Notes: generated by a model from the letters alone, not told the origin. DNA of 64,000 bases from Lunatimonas salinarum (GCF_017811155.1 NZ_JACVCV010000003.1:1-64000), one strand, 5' to 3'; positions 51,593-61,714 are shown, counted from the stretch's first letter. Made by a program: numbers and translations.

Positions 51593-52741
51593 TCACAAAC
51601 CCATAATCGACAATCTAACAAACCCCAACTCATCCTCCAGATTGGTGGCAATCCAGATGGTGCTGTCTCTAACAAACGAGAAATAAGGGGTATAATCCAA
51701 TTGAGGGATTGGCATTTCTGCCAGCAAATTAAGTTCCCTATCCATTACCATCAGGTACATGTACGTTGCATTTGCTTTCGGGAAAGTACCCGAAGCATGC
51801 TCCTTGGGGAAAGTCAACTCGTAGTAAAATCGGAAATACCGCTCACTACCAGCATCCCAAAGTAATGGACCGAACGTGACTTCCTCGTGTAGTGACACAA
51901 AAGCTTTTTGAAACAAAGCCTCATCCTCCGTTTCCAACGTGTAGACACCCTTTTTCTCATTTTTAGTGAGCCTAAGGTTGTATTCCCTTTTCGACAATTG
52001 ATTTGTTTCGGGATCGAAAACAAACAAGCTACTGGAAACTGTACTCCCTACCACCACGTTGTTTCCCTTGTAATACGTCTGTATGGTAAACCCTGGCGCT
52101 GATCGCCGACGTGAATTCCCCTCGGTTTGCGCTAAGGTAAAGTCGGCATGTCGAAATTCCTCCGCTAGGGGAACGGCTAATACTTCATCCATAGTGGGGC
52201 TGAAGTATCCCACTTCACTGGTATTTGTCGCATTGTCATTTACGAGACCATATATACGATCACCAGATGACTTTACAGGAACAAAAATCTTCCGGTCAAA
52301 ACTCATCATGGACGCTCCGGCTAGCAATGGGTCAAATTCTCCGAGTTTACTCCCCGCCCAATCAAAGATCCCTGCCTGACTACTGGTTTGTATCAGCAAT
52401 CTATCTGAATCGAGAGGCACCAAGTAATCAACGTAATTGCCCGTCCCGTGTGGACCTTCCTTTTCAAAAGGGTATTTTTCCGTCAATTCAAGCTTATCCA
52501 GGTCAATTTTCTCAAGGGTGTGGTCGAAATCATTAAAGTTAAAGAGATAACGGGTGTCTTCCGTAAAAAAACTCCTTTCCGGTATAATGTACGGGAAGAC
52601 AAGTTGGCTGCCTGGATCGATCAATACCGTGTCCATGGACAATACGGTATCGGACGTCAAACCCTTCTTGTCTGTACTTGCGGTTTCACATGCACAAATT
52701 AGCAGCGCCAAGCAAGCCGTGTAAAAGATGTTGTTTTTCAC
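51593..52741 (-). CDS. DUF4221-family lipoprotein, paralogue A
   Basis: The 382-residue protein appears to start at GTG 52741 (MKNNIFYTACLALLICACE), with a lipobox ICAC and Cys18 as the lipid site. The rest is a repeated beta-rich pattern expected for a six-bladed propeller-like fold. The conserved family start DTVLIDPGSQLVFPY and end EDELGFVRL are present. It is secreted and membrane anchored; the function is unknown. It is the last of three intact tandem paralogues on this strand. Confidence 0.85.
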   Translation of the reverse strand: MKNNIFYTACLALLICACETASTDKKGLTSDTVLSMDTVLIDPGSQLVFPYIIPERSFFTEDTRYLFNFNDFDHTLEKIDLDKLELTEKYPFEKEGPHGTGNYVDYLVPLDSDRLLIQTSSQAGIFDWAGSKLGEFDPLLAGASMMSFDRKIFVPVKSSGDRIYGLVNDNATNTSEVGYFSPTMDEVLAVPLAEEFRHADFTLAQTEGNSRRRSAPGFTIQTYYKGNNVVVGSTVSSSLFVFDPETNQLSKREYNLRLTKNEKKGVYTLETEDEALFQKAFVSLHEEVTFGPLLWDAGSERYFRFYYELTFPKEHASGTFPKANATYMYLMVMDRELNLLAEMPIPQLDYTPYFSFVRDSTIWIATNLEDELGFVRLSIMGL

Positions 52742-52786
52742 TTCAGTATGGTTTATATGGTCTTAGCTGTAGGAAAACTCCAAGGA

Positions 52787-53935
52787 TCATAAATCTAAAA
52801 CCGATAGCCGGACAAAACCCATCTCATCCTCCACATTCACATACATCCAGATTTTCCCGTCCTTGACAAAGTGGAAGCCGGGTGGGCTGGTTATATCTTC
52901 CACCAGAGATTCTGCGATCACGTTAAAATCAGCATCAAATATGGTTAGGTATACGGATGATTTAAACTCTTCTTCTTTAGATAAGTTGCTTCCAATGTAG
53001 GCAGGTTTATGGGAAAACCGGTAGAATCGACGATTGTTTTCATCCCAAACCGGAGCCATGAAACTGATTTCTTTTCGTACGTTTAGCGTTTCTTGGTTAA
53101 ATTCCTCCTCGGTTTCTGTTACTTGAGTGTATCTGCCTTTTTTCCTATCCTCGGTAAGCATTGGTTGATAGTTGATCTCTTTTAAAGAATCTAGATCGGT
53201 ATCGTAAAGCAGGATGGTATTGAACACCTCATTGGAAATAAGGTAATTGCCTTTGTGCTCGGAAATACTCGCCGATGGAAAAGACATTTTGACCATGGAA
53301 GGACTACTTAGCACAAACCGAAAATTCTCCAATGCGTCCAGGGGAACTGGAACTTTCTTTAAGTGCCGAAAATTGGAGCTTAGCATACCCATAGAAAAAC
53401 TTCCCTCTCTCGAATTTCTGATCAGGCCCACCATCTTCGACGAATCAAACAGGTAGGTGTTCAAAAACTCAAAACGCTCTCCATCACCTAACGGATCCCC
53501 TTCAAAGTTCACCTCCGCGATGGGAAATTCGACCAACTTTTTCCCTTTAAGGTTGAAAACAGCGGCTTTTATGTATCCCATAAATGCCACTGATTCGTCA
53601 GGAAGCAGGTCCATTCTAAAGACCATATCGCCCACCCCGTCGGGTCCCTCCTTTTCGAAAGCCAGTTTAGCTTCCAGCTTCCTACTGTTCAGGTTGATTT
53701 TCTCAATGGTATGATCGGAAGGATTGAAATTGTAGAGGTAGTCCCTTTCCGAATCCAGCGCAGCCATCCGAAGTGCTGCATTTAAGTGCAGGAATTCATT
53801 CCCCGGATCGATCGTTACGGTATCCAGCGTGTAGGATAGACTGGTTGGAAGCTGGCTGCTTCCTTTTTCTGTTTCTGAACAGCCTATTAGCAATCCACAA
53901 AAACAAATGACTATAAACCCCTTCATGAATCTCAT
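52787..53935 (-). CDS. DUF4221-family lipoprotein, paralogue B
   Basis: The 382-residue lipoprotein (ATG 53935, lipobox LIGC with Cys19) has LDTVTIDPGNEFLHLNAALR near the start, KLAFEKEGPDGVGDMVFRMD and the end YVNVEDEMGFVRLSVLDL. The motif (E/D)KEGPxGxG is shared with the other copies. The gap to paralogue A is 45 bases and to paralogue C 41 bases, so the three are one likely transcript. No catalytic residues are recognised. Confidence 0.88.
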   Translation of the reverse strand: MRFMKGFIVICFCGLLIGCSETEKGSSQLPTSLSYTLDTVTIDPGNEFLHLNAALRMAALDSERDYLYNFNPSDHTIEKINLNSRKLEAKLAFEKEGPDGVGDMVFRMDLLPDESVAFMGYIKAAVFNLKGKKLVEFPIAEVNFEGDPLGDGERFEFLNTYLFDSSKMVGLIRNSREGSFSMGMLSSNFRHLKKVPVPLDALENFRFVLSSPSMVKMSFPSASISEHKGNYLISNEVFNTILLYDTDLDSLKEINYQPMLTEDRKKGRYTQVTETEEEFNQETLNVRKEISFMAPVWDENNRRFYRFSHKPAYIGSNLSKEEEFKSSVYLTIFDADFNVIAESLVEDITSPPGFHFVKDGKIWMYVNVEDEMGFVRLSVLDL

Positions 53936-53976
53936 TCTAATCTATGGTTTTGAAATTAGAGGACATAGATCCAGGG

Positions 53977-55122
53977 TTATATGCCCGAAATCGCCAACCG
54001 CACAAAACCCATTTCATCCTCTATGTTTTCAAACACCCAAAGTTTGCCCTCCTTTACAAAATGAAACGCTGGTCGGGCATTTAACATCGGCAAAAAAGAC
54101 TCCGCAATCATGTTCAAATCTTTATCATATACAGTAAGGTAAACCTTGGCGCCGCTAGCTCGGGGAATAGGACTATTCTCGGGCTGCTCAACCGAATCAT
54201 CAAAGATGGATAGGAAGGAAAACCGATAATAAACCTCATTAGCCTCATCCCAACGGGGCGGCATAAACGCAATCTCCTCCTGCATCCTTCTATATATGGG
54301 AGCAAAGTCTTCTATGTCCCCAACCGTAGTCGGATTGGTCCCCGTCTTTTCCTCCGCCGTAAGCTCGCTGAGGTAGGTATGGGCTTTAAAAGAATCTGAT
54401 TCTGGACTGTAGACATACATGTCGCTAGCTATTTCCGAACATACGATAGCTTTGCCACCTTCCATAACCAAATATGACTGCACTCCGAATATCCCCCCGT
54501 CACCAATCTCTATTTGAAACTTCTTTGCCTTTTCAAACAGGGGTATTTCATAGCGCTTGGCTGAATTAGAAGTCAAATTAACCTGAACCGCAGTGGTAAT
54601 TTTTTCCCTATACTGGTGGGCTAATCCCAAAAAGGATTCCAGACCATCATCCATGCAGACCAGAGAATAAAAGTTCTCTTCTTCAGTAACCTTGTTTTTA
54701 TCGTCCCCTATCTTAGTGAAATCAAATTGCCGAAGCTTCTTTGCTTCCCAGTCCAATAGGTTGTCCTGCCGGTAGCACCTAAAGAGGAGTTTTTCTTCAT
54801 CAAGGGGGAGTATACCCATAAAATACTGTCCTACGCCATTTGGCCCCTCCTTGGAAACCTCGATTTTCCGCACAAAGGCTAGGCTTTCTAAGTCAATTTT
54901 TTCGATGGAAAACTCAGTGTGGTTAAAATTGTAAAGGTAATGCTTGTCGTTGCTTAGGACTGCTCCGTACAGCCCTGAATTTAAAAACAAAATCTCCTGT
55001 CCCGGATTTATCATTACCGTATCGATCTCGACCTCAAATCGGAGCTCCTCGTCTCCAACTCCCTGCTTACCTCCACATCCAATAAAAACAACTAAGGTTA
55101 ACAGAAAAACTACATGTTTCAT
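53977..55122 (-). CDS. DUF4221-family lipoprotein, paralogue C
   Basis: The 381-residue lipoprotein (ATG 55122, lipobox FIGC with Cys16) has VEIDTVMINPGQEILFLNSG, IEVSKEGPNGVGQYFMGILP and the end WVFENIEDEMGFVRLAISGI. It is the first and probably promoter-proximal gene of the tandem set. A TAAATTTT box lies on the minus strand at about 55146-55153, close to the Bacteroidota -7 consensus. Confidence 0.88.
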   Translation of the reverse strand: MKHVVFLLTLVVFIGCGGKQGVGDEELRFEVEIDTVMINPGQEILFLNSGLYGAVLSNDKHYLYNFNHTEFSIEKIDLESLAFVRKIEVSKEGPNGVGQYFMGILPLDEEKLLFRCYRQDNLLDWEAKKLRQFDFTKIGDDKNKVTEEENFYSLVCMDDGLESFLGLAHQYREKITTAVQVNLTSNSAKRYEIPLFEKAKKFQIEIGDGGIFGVQSYLVMEGGKAIVCSEIASDMYVYSPESDSFKAHTYLSELTAEEKTGTNPTTVGDIEDFAPIYRRMQEEIAFMPPRWDEANEVYYRFSFLSIFDDSVEQPENSPIPRASGAKVYLTVYDKDLNMIAESFLPMLNARPAFHFVKEGKLWVFENIEDEMGFVRLAISGI

Positions 55123-55343
55123 AAGGTATACGATTTATTGAGACTAAAAATTTAGGAATTTTTACCGAATATAAAAACCAATACAGGTTAAAAAATGAAA
55201 AATTTAACTTTGTTTAACCCTAAAAGCCCGCAAGCAGGCCACCAATTATTCGCAATCTTAAGATTGTCCTTATACCGTACAGGCAATCGACCCCTCGATT
55301 GGAAATACCTTCTACCCATGTACCACATAGATCAAAGACCTGC

Positions 55344-56126
55344 TTAGTTGCCTATTTCAAACCGTAGCAACGGAGCCATTCTGGCCTTATTCAAGGAAAG
55401 CTCGTCGCCTTCTTCATTGAGCGAATAATTATCTGCAGTTTCCAATGCTTCAAAAAAGAGGTCTTCTATCTCCTGAACTTCCTGACAAAGTTTTTGGGTA
55501 CGTCCGATACGGGACAACTGAATTCGCCACCCCTCTTTTAACTCGTAGCTGCCAAAAAACTGATTACACCCTCCAAAACCATTCACGCGGCTATTTTCCG
55601 GGTCAAACTGAATATAAATCGTTTGATTTTCCGGCAAGTCCTTGCCCATCACCTGCTTCAATACCCATTTCTTTCCGAGCAACGGATCTACTGAAAAAAC
55701 ATCTTGCTTTCTAAGAATATACTTGGCTGCCAAATCCCCTGTTATGCGATTGCCCTGCATATCCAACTGGAATAGTTGATTTTCCCCCACCAAATACTGG
55801 TTTGGCCCCTGCGCCATACCCTCCAAGGTGATGACGTTTCCAAGTTCGTTCCACGTGAAGGTACCTTCTGACAGGAAGCCTTCACTGCTTTTGCCAACAT
55901 AAGTCGATTTCAGCACATAAGTTTCATCTTTTTTCAACTCCAAAACCGTCAGAATACCCTCACAATCCGCACAGGGCACCACGCCCGAATAGGTTCCGTT
56001 CCAATCCAGGGCATTTCTACTGGTGTCTCCGACGGGAAGCTTCTGTTGCACGGTGATAGCTTTCTGTTGACAGGCGGCTGCGAAAAACATCATCAGAACA
56101 CCTAATCCAAAAATCCTTTTTATCAT
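55344..56126 (-). CDS. NlpE N-terminal plus META-domain lipoprotein
   Basis: The 260-residue lipoprotein has lipobox FAAAC with Cys19. An NlpE-like barrel follows from about residue 40 (WNGTYSGVVPCADCEGILTV, where the CxxC pair is diagnostic), then a META/HslJ-type domain from about 145 (LGKKWVLKQVMGKDLPENQT, INGFGGCNQFFGSYELK-like with one Cys). Such proteins sense or buffer envelope and copper stress. The gene is on the minus strand directly after rodA (86-base gap). No partner was seen. Confidence 0.88.
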   Translation of the reverse strand: MIKRIFGLGVLMMFFAAACQQKAITVQQKLPVGDTSRNALDWNGTYSGVVPCADCEGILTVLELKKDETYVLKSTYVGKSSEGFLSEGTFTWNELGNVITLEGMAQGPNQYLVGENQLFQLDMQGNRITGDLAAKYILRKQDVFSVDPLLGKKWVLKQVMGKDLPENQTIYIQFDPENSRVNGFGGCNQFFGSYELKEGWRIQLSRIGRTQKLCQEVQEIEDLFFEALETADNYSLNEEGDELSLNKARMAPLLRFEIGN

Positions 56127-56212
56127 ATCGTATGAAATTTCAGTTTCTTAAATGCTAGGTTATACTCCCTTTGCACAGAAAAGTTACCAAACTTTATTCA
56201 ATTTTAGAAACT

Positions 56213-57487
56213 TTAAGAAAGTCTACCCAGAATCTGTATACGATGAGAATCGAGCTTTAGAAAAATAAATAGCAAGATCGTAAATGACCAAAGCGAGGAA
56301 CCTCCATAACTAAAGAAGGGCAAAGGAATACCTACCACAGGAAACAACCCCACTGTCATGGCAATATTGATCGCAAAATGAAAGAATAAAATGGACACTA
56401 CACAATACCCATATACCCGCGAAAAGCGCGTCTTTTGCCGCTCTGCCAAAATCACTAGCCGTATCAGCAACGCAACAAATAAGCCAATTACCATCAAACT
56501 GCCCATCCATCCAAACTCTTCGCCCAGCGTACAAAAAATAAAATCGGTATGCTGCTCTGGCACAAAGTCAAATTTAGTCTGGGTGCCTTCCAAGTAGCCC
56601 TTACCGAGAAATCCTCCGGAACCGATGGCTATTTTTGACTGTGTCACGTTCCACCCTACCCCCAAAGGGTCAATATCCGGGTCGAATAGCACCATGATCC
56701 GATTCTGCTGGTGTTCCGGCAATTTACCTACCACGTAATCAATGCTATAGGTATATGCTACAAAGGCTACGGACAAAAACAAAAAAGAAACCAGCCGCTG
56801 CCAATTTCTTTTTCCCAACAAAAAAAACATCACAAACATCCCTACGATCCCTGCGACTAGGTAGAGGTTGTTTTCTACCGCGATGGCTGCCAGTGTGACC
56901 ACTACCAAACTGATGGCCAATACATAATACCGCTGAGGCATTCCCTCCCGATAAAGCATGATCAAAAACGAGCTGTAAACCATTGCAGTACCGGTGTCCG
57001 GCTGAAGCATAATCAGGGCTACCGGCAAACCGATAATCGCCAACGCTCGAAGTTGGTACTTCACCTGTGTCAGGTCAAAATTGGGGGACTCCATAAACTT
57101 GGCCAATGCGAGGGCAGTGGCAAATTTCGCAAACTCCGCAGGCTGTAGCCGAAAGGAGCCTATTTCGAACCAAGCCCGCTGTCCATTGATTTCCTTTCCT
57201 ATAAAAGGCGTCAAAAACAGAATAACCACAAAGACGCCGTAGAGAATCAGGCTCAGGTTCTCAAATAATCGATAATCTGCCACTAGGATCAGGGTAATAA
57301 GCAAAACGGCGGTTCCGATCCATACCAATTGCTTGCCGGAATTGATGGAAAAGTCAAAAATACTCTTCACCTGCTGCTCGTCGTAGACGGCCGCATAGAT
57401 ATTTATCCAGCCAAGCATAACCAACAGGCCAAATAGCCCCATAGTGGGCCAATCAAGTTTCCGTAATAACTGCTCGTTTTCTCTCAA
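56213..57487 (-). CDS. rodA: Rod-shape protein RodA (SEDS glycosyltransferase)
   Basis: A TTG start at 57487, 1 base after the mrdA stop (TGA at 57489-57491), gives about 424 residues; the next ATG is at 57442. The frame continues upstream to 57565 but overlaps mrdA. About ten membrane helices are visible, with IGKEINGQRAWFEIGSFRLQ then PAEFAKFATALALA (the SEDS signature region), GLPVALIMLQPDTGTAMVYS and GIPLPFFSYGGSSL. It polymerises peptidoglycan with the PBP2 encoded just before it. Confidence 0.95.
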   Translation of the reverse strand: MRENEQLLRKLDWPTMGLFGLLVMLGWINIYAAVYDEQQVKSIFDFSINSGKQLVWIGTAVLLITLILVADYRLFENLSLILYGVFVVILFLTPFIGKEINGQRAWFEIGSFRLQPAEFAKFATALALAKFMESPNFDLTQVKYQLRALAIIGLPVALIMLQPDTGTAMVYSSFLIMLYREGMPQRYYVLAISLVVVTLAAIAVENNLYLVAGIVGMFVMFFLLGKRNWQRLVSFLFLSVAFVAYTYSIDYVVGKLPEHQQNRIMVLFDPDIDPLGVGWNVTQSKIAIGSGGFLGKGYLEGTQTKFDFVPEQHTDFIFCTLGEEFGWMGSLMVIGLFVALLIRLVILAERQKTRFSRVYGYCVVSILFFHFAINIAMTVGLFPVVGIPLPFFSYGGSSLWSFTILLFIFLKLDSHRIQILGRLS

Positions 57488-57488
57488 T

Positions 57489-59291
57489 TCAGTAAATAAA
57501 GTTTCCTTCCAGCACGTACTGTTCCAAGGCGGGCCTGGTGATGTGCCCTCTGAGGTACTTTTCAATCATCAAACTGGCCGTACTCGCTGCGGCCCTTCCG
57601 CCCCAGCCGGCATTTTCTACATACACCGCCATGGCAATCTGTGGGTCGTCTTTGGGCGCAAAGGCAATGAACACGGAATGATCTTCCCCACTGGGGTTTT
57701 GGGCGGTTCCGGTTTTGCCGGCGATGGCGATATCGCTAACGATCGCCCGGGCAGCGGTGCCGGATAGTGCTTCCTGCATGGCGTCTTGGATTAGGTCAAA
57801 ATGTTGCTCATCAACTCCCGTGTACTTCCGCACGCGGAATTTTTCAGGTACCTGCGTACTATCTCCATCGATCGCCTTGATGAGATGCGGTATATAATAA
57901 TAGCCTTTATTTGCGAAGATAGCTGCTAGATTAGCCATCTGCAAGGGAGTGACCAACATCTCGCCTTGCCCGATAGACAGCGAGTAAATGGTGGAGTATT
58001 TCCATCTTCCGTCACCGTAAACGCGATCATACAACTGACTGGAGGGAATAGAGCCTCCTTTTTCGCCGTTGATATCCACCCCCAATTGGGCTCCGAGACC
58101 GAATTTCATGACCGATTCGCGCCACTTATCCAAGCCGATCTGTGTATCCCTAAACGTGTTCGAGGACACTTCCCTGTTGATCATCATCCGGAAGGCTTGG
58201 TGATAGTAAGGGTTGCAGGAATTTCGAATAGCGCCGAAAAGGTTCACTGGTGTAGGGTGGTTGTGACAAGCGACGAGGGAACGGTTGCAGGAAAAGGTAG
58301 TGTTTGGTGACAAGATGCCTTCCTGCAGGCCCACAAGCGACTGGACAATTTTGAAAATTGACCCTGGAGGATACATGGCCATGATGGGTCGATTAAACAG
58401 AGGCTTATTTTCGTCCTGATTCAGCATCAGGTAATTTTCGCCAAATTTGGAACCGGTCAACATATTGGGATCATAGGAAGGAGCAGAGATGATCGATAGA
58501 ATCTCCCCTGTCTTTGGCTCAATGGCCACCACCGATCCGCGCTTTCCGGCCATCAGCATCTCACCATATAGCTGAAGGTCCAGATCAATGGTACTTTGGA
58601 GGTTTTTGCCAGCAACAGACAGCGTATCCAACTCTCCATCTTTGAAAGGGCCTTTGTCTACACCCCGCACGTTTACCATGCGGTATTTGACCCCTTTTCT
58701 TCCCCGAAGTTCGGGTTCATAGTAGGCCTCCAGCCCACTTAAGCCCACGTAATCACCCTGTCGGTAATAGGTGGATACTTCCCGCTCCAGCTGCGAAGCG
58801 CTTATCTCTCCGATATACCCCAAGGCATTGGAGGCACTGGGTTGGGGGTAAGATCTCACCGCACGGCTCATCACAAACACGCCGCTGTAATCGATTAGGT
58901 AATCTTGAATCCGCGCAAAATCTTCGATGGAAATCTGCCGGATAAGGGGGGATGGTTTTACCCAGGAATACGCTTTGGCGGCATTCAGATTTTCGATCAA
59001 TACCTCTTTGCGGATGTTAAAAAACGTACAAAATTCAAGGGTATCCTTTACGGAAAATTCCTTCGGAATCACCATGAGGTCAAAAATCGGATTGTTGAAC
59101 ACCAACAGCTGGTTGTTCCTGTCGTAGATCAACCCGCGGTAGGGGTGATCCACGATCCGCTGAATGGCATTTCGTTCTGCCTTTCGGATGTACGAATCGT
59201 CTGTTACTTGAATCAGAAACAGTTTTGTGAGCAATACCAGTCCTACCAGCACGATCACAACGCCGATGACAATAGGTCTTTGATTTCTCAT
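57489..59291 (-). CDS. mrdA: Penicillin-binding protein 2 (rod-shape transpeptidase)
   Basis: ATG at 59291 overlaps the mreD stop by one base (TAATG), giving 600 residues; the frame above it is rejected. One N-terminal membrane helix (PIVIGVVIVLVGLVLLTKLF) is followed by a dimerisation region and the transpeptidase domain. Its motifs are PPGSIFKIVQ (SxxK serine), SCNPYY (SxN) and KTGTAQ (KTG). It cross-links lateral-wall peptidoglycan together with RodA and MreBCD. The GPFKDGELDTLSVAGKNL segment fits the PBP2 dimerisation domain. Confidence 0.96.
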   Translation of the reverse strand: MRNQRPIVIGVVIVLVGLVLLTKLFLIQVTDDSYIRKAERNAIQRIVDHPYRGLIYDRNNQLLVFNNPIFDLMVIPKEFSVKDTLEFCTFFNIRKEVLIENLNAAKAYSWVKPSPLIRQISIEDFARIQDYLIDYSGVFVMSRAVRSYPQPSASNALGYIGEISASQLEREVSTYYRQGDYVGLSGLEAYYEPELRGRKGVKYRMVNVRGVDKGPFKDGELDTLSVAGKNLQSTIDLDLQLYGEMLMAGKRGSVVAIEPKTGEILSIISAPSYDPNMLTGSKFGENYLMLNQDENKPLFNRPIMAMYPPGSIFKIVQSLVGLQEGILSPNTTFSCNRSLVACHNHPTPVNLFGAIRNSCNPYYHQAFRMMINREVSSNTFRDTQIGLDKWRESVMKFGLGAQLGVDINGEKGGSIPSSQLYDRVYGDGRWKYSTIYSLSIGQGEMLVTPLQMANLAAIFANKGYYYIPHLIKAIDGDSTQVPEKFRVRKYTGVDEQHFDLIQDAMQEALSGTAARAIVSDIAIAGKTGTAQNPSGEDHSVFIAFAPKDDPQIAMAVYVENAGWGGRAAASTASLMIEKYLRGHITRPALEQYVLEGNFIY

Positions 59292-59812
59292 TAAATTCCC
59301 TTCTTCCTCTGGTAAAACAACAATTGAACGGTCAGGCCAAATAAAAAGGTAAAAACCGTGCTGCTCACTACTTTTGTAACAAGTGGCCTTAGGGTTTCCG
59401 TTCCAGCCATATCGGTATAAAAAAACATCAAATGGTGAAGCAGCAATAACGGAAGTGAAAAAGCGGTAAACCATACAAGGCCCATATTCAACAAAGTTGG
59501 CGGCACGTTTTCTTCGTATCCGCCCCTGGGAGTGTTTGCTTTCACCCAGGTACTCCGTAAAAATGCAACCAAAACGGAACTAGCCGCATGCATCCCCGTG
59601 CTGTTGTAAAAGGTATCTACCCCCAATCCAAACAAAAAACCCAATAACATCAGCGGAATGGTCTTGACTTCCAATGGGAGTAGCAAAAGTGCAAATACAT
59701 ACAAAAAACAGAAGGCTTCGCCAAACAACACGATGTCCTTCAGCACAAAGACTTGCACTAAAAAATACAGCAACAAGCCAAAAACCGATCTGAGAATATG
59801 GCTACCTGTCAT
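59291..59812 (-). CDS. mreD: Rod-shape protein MreD
   Basis: The 173-residue small protein has about five membrane helices (LLLYFLVQVFVLKDIVLFGE, LLPLEVKTIPLMLLGFLFGL, PLLLLHHLMFFYT). It starts 11 bases inside the mreC end and its stop overlaps mrdA. The order and size fit MreD, which links MreC to the cytoplasmic MreB and the PBP2/RodA pair. The sequence itself is weakly conserved. Confidence 0.9.
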   Translation of the reverse strand: MTGSHILRSVFGLLLYFLVQVFVLKDIVLFGEAFCFLYVFALLLLPLEVKTIPLMLLGFLFGLGVDTFYNSTGMHAASSVLVAFLRSTWVKANTPRGGYEENVPPTLLNMGLVWFTAFSLPLLLLHHLMFFYTDMAGTETLRPLVTKVVSSTVFTFLFGLTVQLLFYQRKKGI

Positions 59813-60641
59813 CCGTTTGAATGTTTTGTTGACGTTGCAAAGAATCCAGCTCTTCCCTCATGGTATTTTCCACCAAATACACATAGGAAATCCTTGAAAA
59901 ATCCGTTGTGAATGCCAGAAATATATCCAGGTAGTTCGTCTCTGAGCCGGAGGCTACCTGTGTGATAACTCCAATTGGGATGCCTTCCGGAAAGGTCGCA
60001 TTGAAACCGGACGTGACCACCGTGTCCCCTACCTCCACCTCGACGTGCCTGGGTACATAAAGCAGCTTCGCCCGCTGTGGATTGATCCCGTCCCAGTTGG
60101 TACTACCAAATACATCCGTCCGCTTGATCTTGGAAGATATCAGTAAATCCGTATGCAGCAAGGATATCACCGTCGAAAAATTGCCCGAAATCCCGTTTAC
60201 CCGGCCAATAACCCCTTGTTCGTTAAAAACCCCCATACCAACCCGGAGACCCTGATTGCGTCCTTTGTTAAGTGTAATGTAATTTTGGTTCAAGTGCAAT
60301 GAATTATTGATCACCTTAGCAGACCAAAAATCAAAGCTATGCGCAAAAGACGAATCCAGGTCGAAGAATACGGTGTCTTGAAGCGGCATCGTATATTCCA
60401 ATTTCTTCAGCAATCGGGCATTTTTCTCCGAGAGTGCCTCATTAATAGAGCCCAAGTAGAAATACTCCAAAAAATTACTTTTCGTACGCAGCAGGGTGCC
60501 TGTCACCTGACCCGAACTAGCTAAGAAAACCGCACCTTGCCTAGAATGGTTACTTACTATCAGCCAAATAGCGACAAATTCGAGAAAAACAAACAGAAGA
60601 AATGCCCGGAGGCTATATAGGAATAGTAAAATTCGTCGCAT
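59802..60641 (-). CDS. mreC: Rod-shape protein MreC
   Basis: The 279-residue protein has an N-terminal helix (FLLFVFLEFVAIWLIVSNHS). A coiled-coil-like stretch (SINEALSEKNARLLKKLEYT) and a beta-domain follow, with NKGRNQGLRVGMGVFNEQGV then IGRVNGISGNFSTVISLLHT, the typical MreC 'GVVGxV' region. It spans the inner membrane and scaffolds the elongation complex in the periplasm. The gap to mreB is 7 bases. Confidence 0.93.
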   Translation of the reverse strand: MRRILLFLYSLRAFLLFVFLEFVAIWLIVSNHSRQGAVFLASSGQVTGTLLRTKSNFLEYFYLGSINEALSEKNARLLKKLEYTMPLQDTVFFDLDSSFAHSFDFWSAKVINNSLHLNQNYITLNKGRNQGLRVGMGVFNEQGVIGRVNGISGNFSTVISLLHTDLLISSKIKRTDVFGSTNWDGINPQRAKLLYVPRHVEVEVGDTVVTSGFNATFPEGIPIGVITQVASGSETNYLDIFLAFTTDFSRISYVYLVENTMREELDSLQRQQNIQTDDR

Positions 60642-60648
60642 GCATTCA

Positions 60649-61677
60649 TCAAGACATCAGCACGGTTCGGTATGCGTTCAGGTTTTTCAATGCTTTCCCT
60701 GTACCTCTTACTACCGCCCTAAGAGGGTCCTCGGCAATGTGGATAGGAAGCTTGGTTTTTTGGTGGAGGCGCCTGTCAAGACCCTTTAGCAAGGCACCGC
60801 CTCCGGTTAGGTGAATTCCGTTATCATAAATATCGGCAGATAATTCCGGAGGTGCAATTTCCAATGCCTTTAGCACCGCTTCTTCGATTTTGGAAACAGA
60901 TTTGTCCAAGGCAAATGCAATCTCCGAATAAGACACCTTAATGACCTTGGGTATGCCGGTCATGAGATCACGCCCCCTGATTTCGTAATCATCCGGCGCA
61001 TCCTCCAGTTCAGTCAAAGCCGACCCAATGGCAATTTTAACCTTTTCTGCGGATCGCTCACCAATCAATAGGTTGTGCTGTCGCCTCATGTAATCCAGAA
61101 TGTCTTTTGTAAAGGTGTCACCTGCCACACGTATTGATTGGTCAGCTACAATGCCTGAGAGCGCTATCAAGGCAATCTCTGTGGTTCCTCCACCGATATC
61201 TACAATCATGGAACCAACTGGCTTTTCAATATCAATGTCTATCCCTATGGCCGCGGCTATGGGTTCAAAGATCATATAAACCTCTTTGGCCCCCGCATGT
61301 TCTGCAGAGTCTCTAACGGCTCTCTTTTCTACCTCCGTAATGCCGGACGGGATACAGATCACCATTCGATGCGACTGTGGGAAAAGCCCTTTCTTGTGCC
61401 CGGGAATCATTTTGATCATCCCTCGGATCATCTGTTCGGCTGCGTAGAAATCTGCGATCACCCCATCTTTTAAGGGGCGGATCGTCTTGATGTTCTCGTG
61501 AGTCTTTTCGTGCATATTCATAGCCTCTGTGCCCACAGCAAGTACCCGGTTGTTGGTTTTGTCTATGGCAATGATAGAAGGCTCGTCTACCACGATTTTT
61601 TCTTTATGTATGATCAGTGTATTGGCAGTCCCTAAATCTATGGCTATGTCGCTGGAGAAAAAGTCAAATAATCCCAT
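60649..61677 (-). CDS. mreB: Rod-shape actin homologue MreB
   Basis: The 342-residue actin-fold protein has AIDLGTANTLI (phosphate loop 1), VGSMIVDIGGGTTEIALIAL (phosphate loop 2), SIRVAGDTFTKDI and NGIHLTGGGALLKGLDRRLH (adenosine site). The length fits MreB. It is the first gene of the mreBCD-mrdA-rodA run. A promoter and a terminator of the preceding purH gene lie just upstream. Confidence 0.97.
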   Translation of the reverse strand: MGLFDFFSSDIAIDLGTANTLIIHKEKIVVDEPSIIAIDKTNNRVLAVGTEAMNMHEKTHENIKTIRPLKDGVIADFYAAEQMIRGMIKMIPGHKKGLFPQSHRMVICIPSGITEVEKRAVRDSAEHAGAKEVYMIFEPIAAAIGIDIDIEKPVGSMIVDIGGGTTEIALIALSGIVADQSIRVAGDTFTKDILDYMRRQHNLLIGERSAEKVKIAIGSALTELEDAPDDYEIRGRDLMTGIPKVIKVSYSEIAFALDKSVSKIEEAVLKALEIAPPELSADIYDNGIHLTGGGALLKGLDRRLHQKTKLPIHIAEDPLRAVVRGTGKALKNLNAYRTVLMS

Positions 61678-61714
61678 GTTGTCAGTCTCTTAGTAATCGG
61701 TTCGTTTAATGCGA

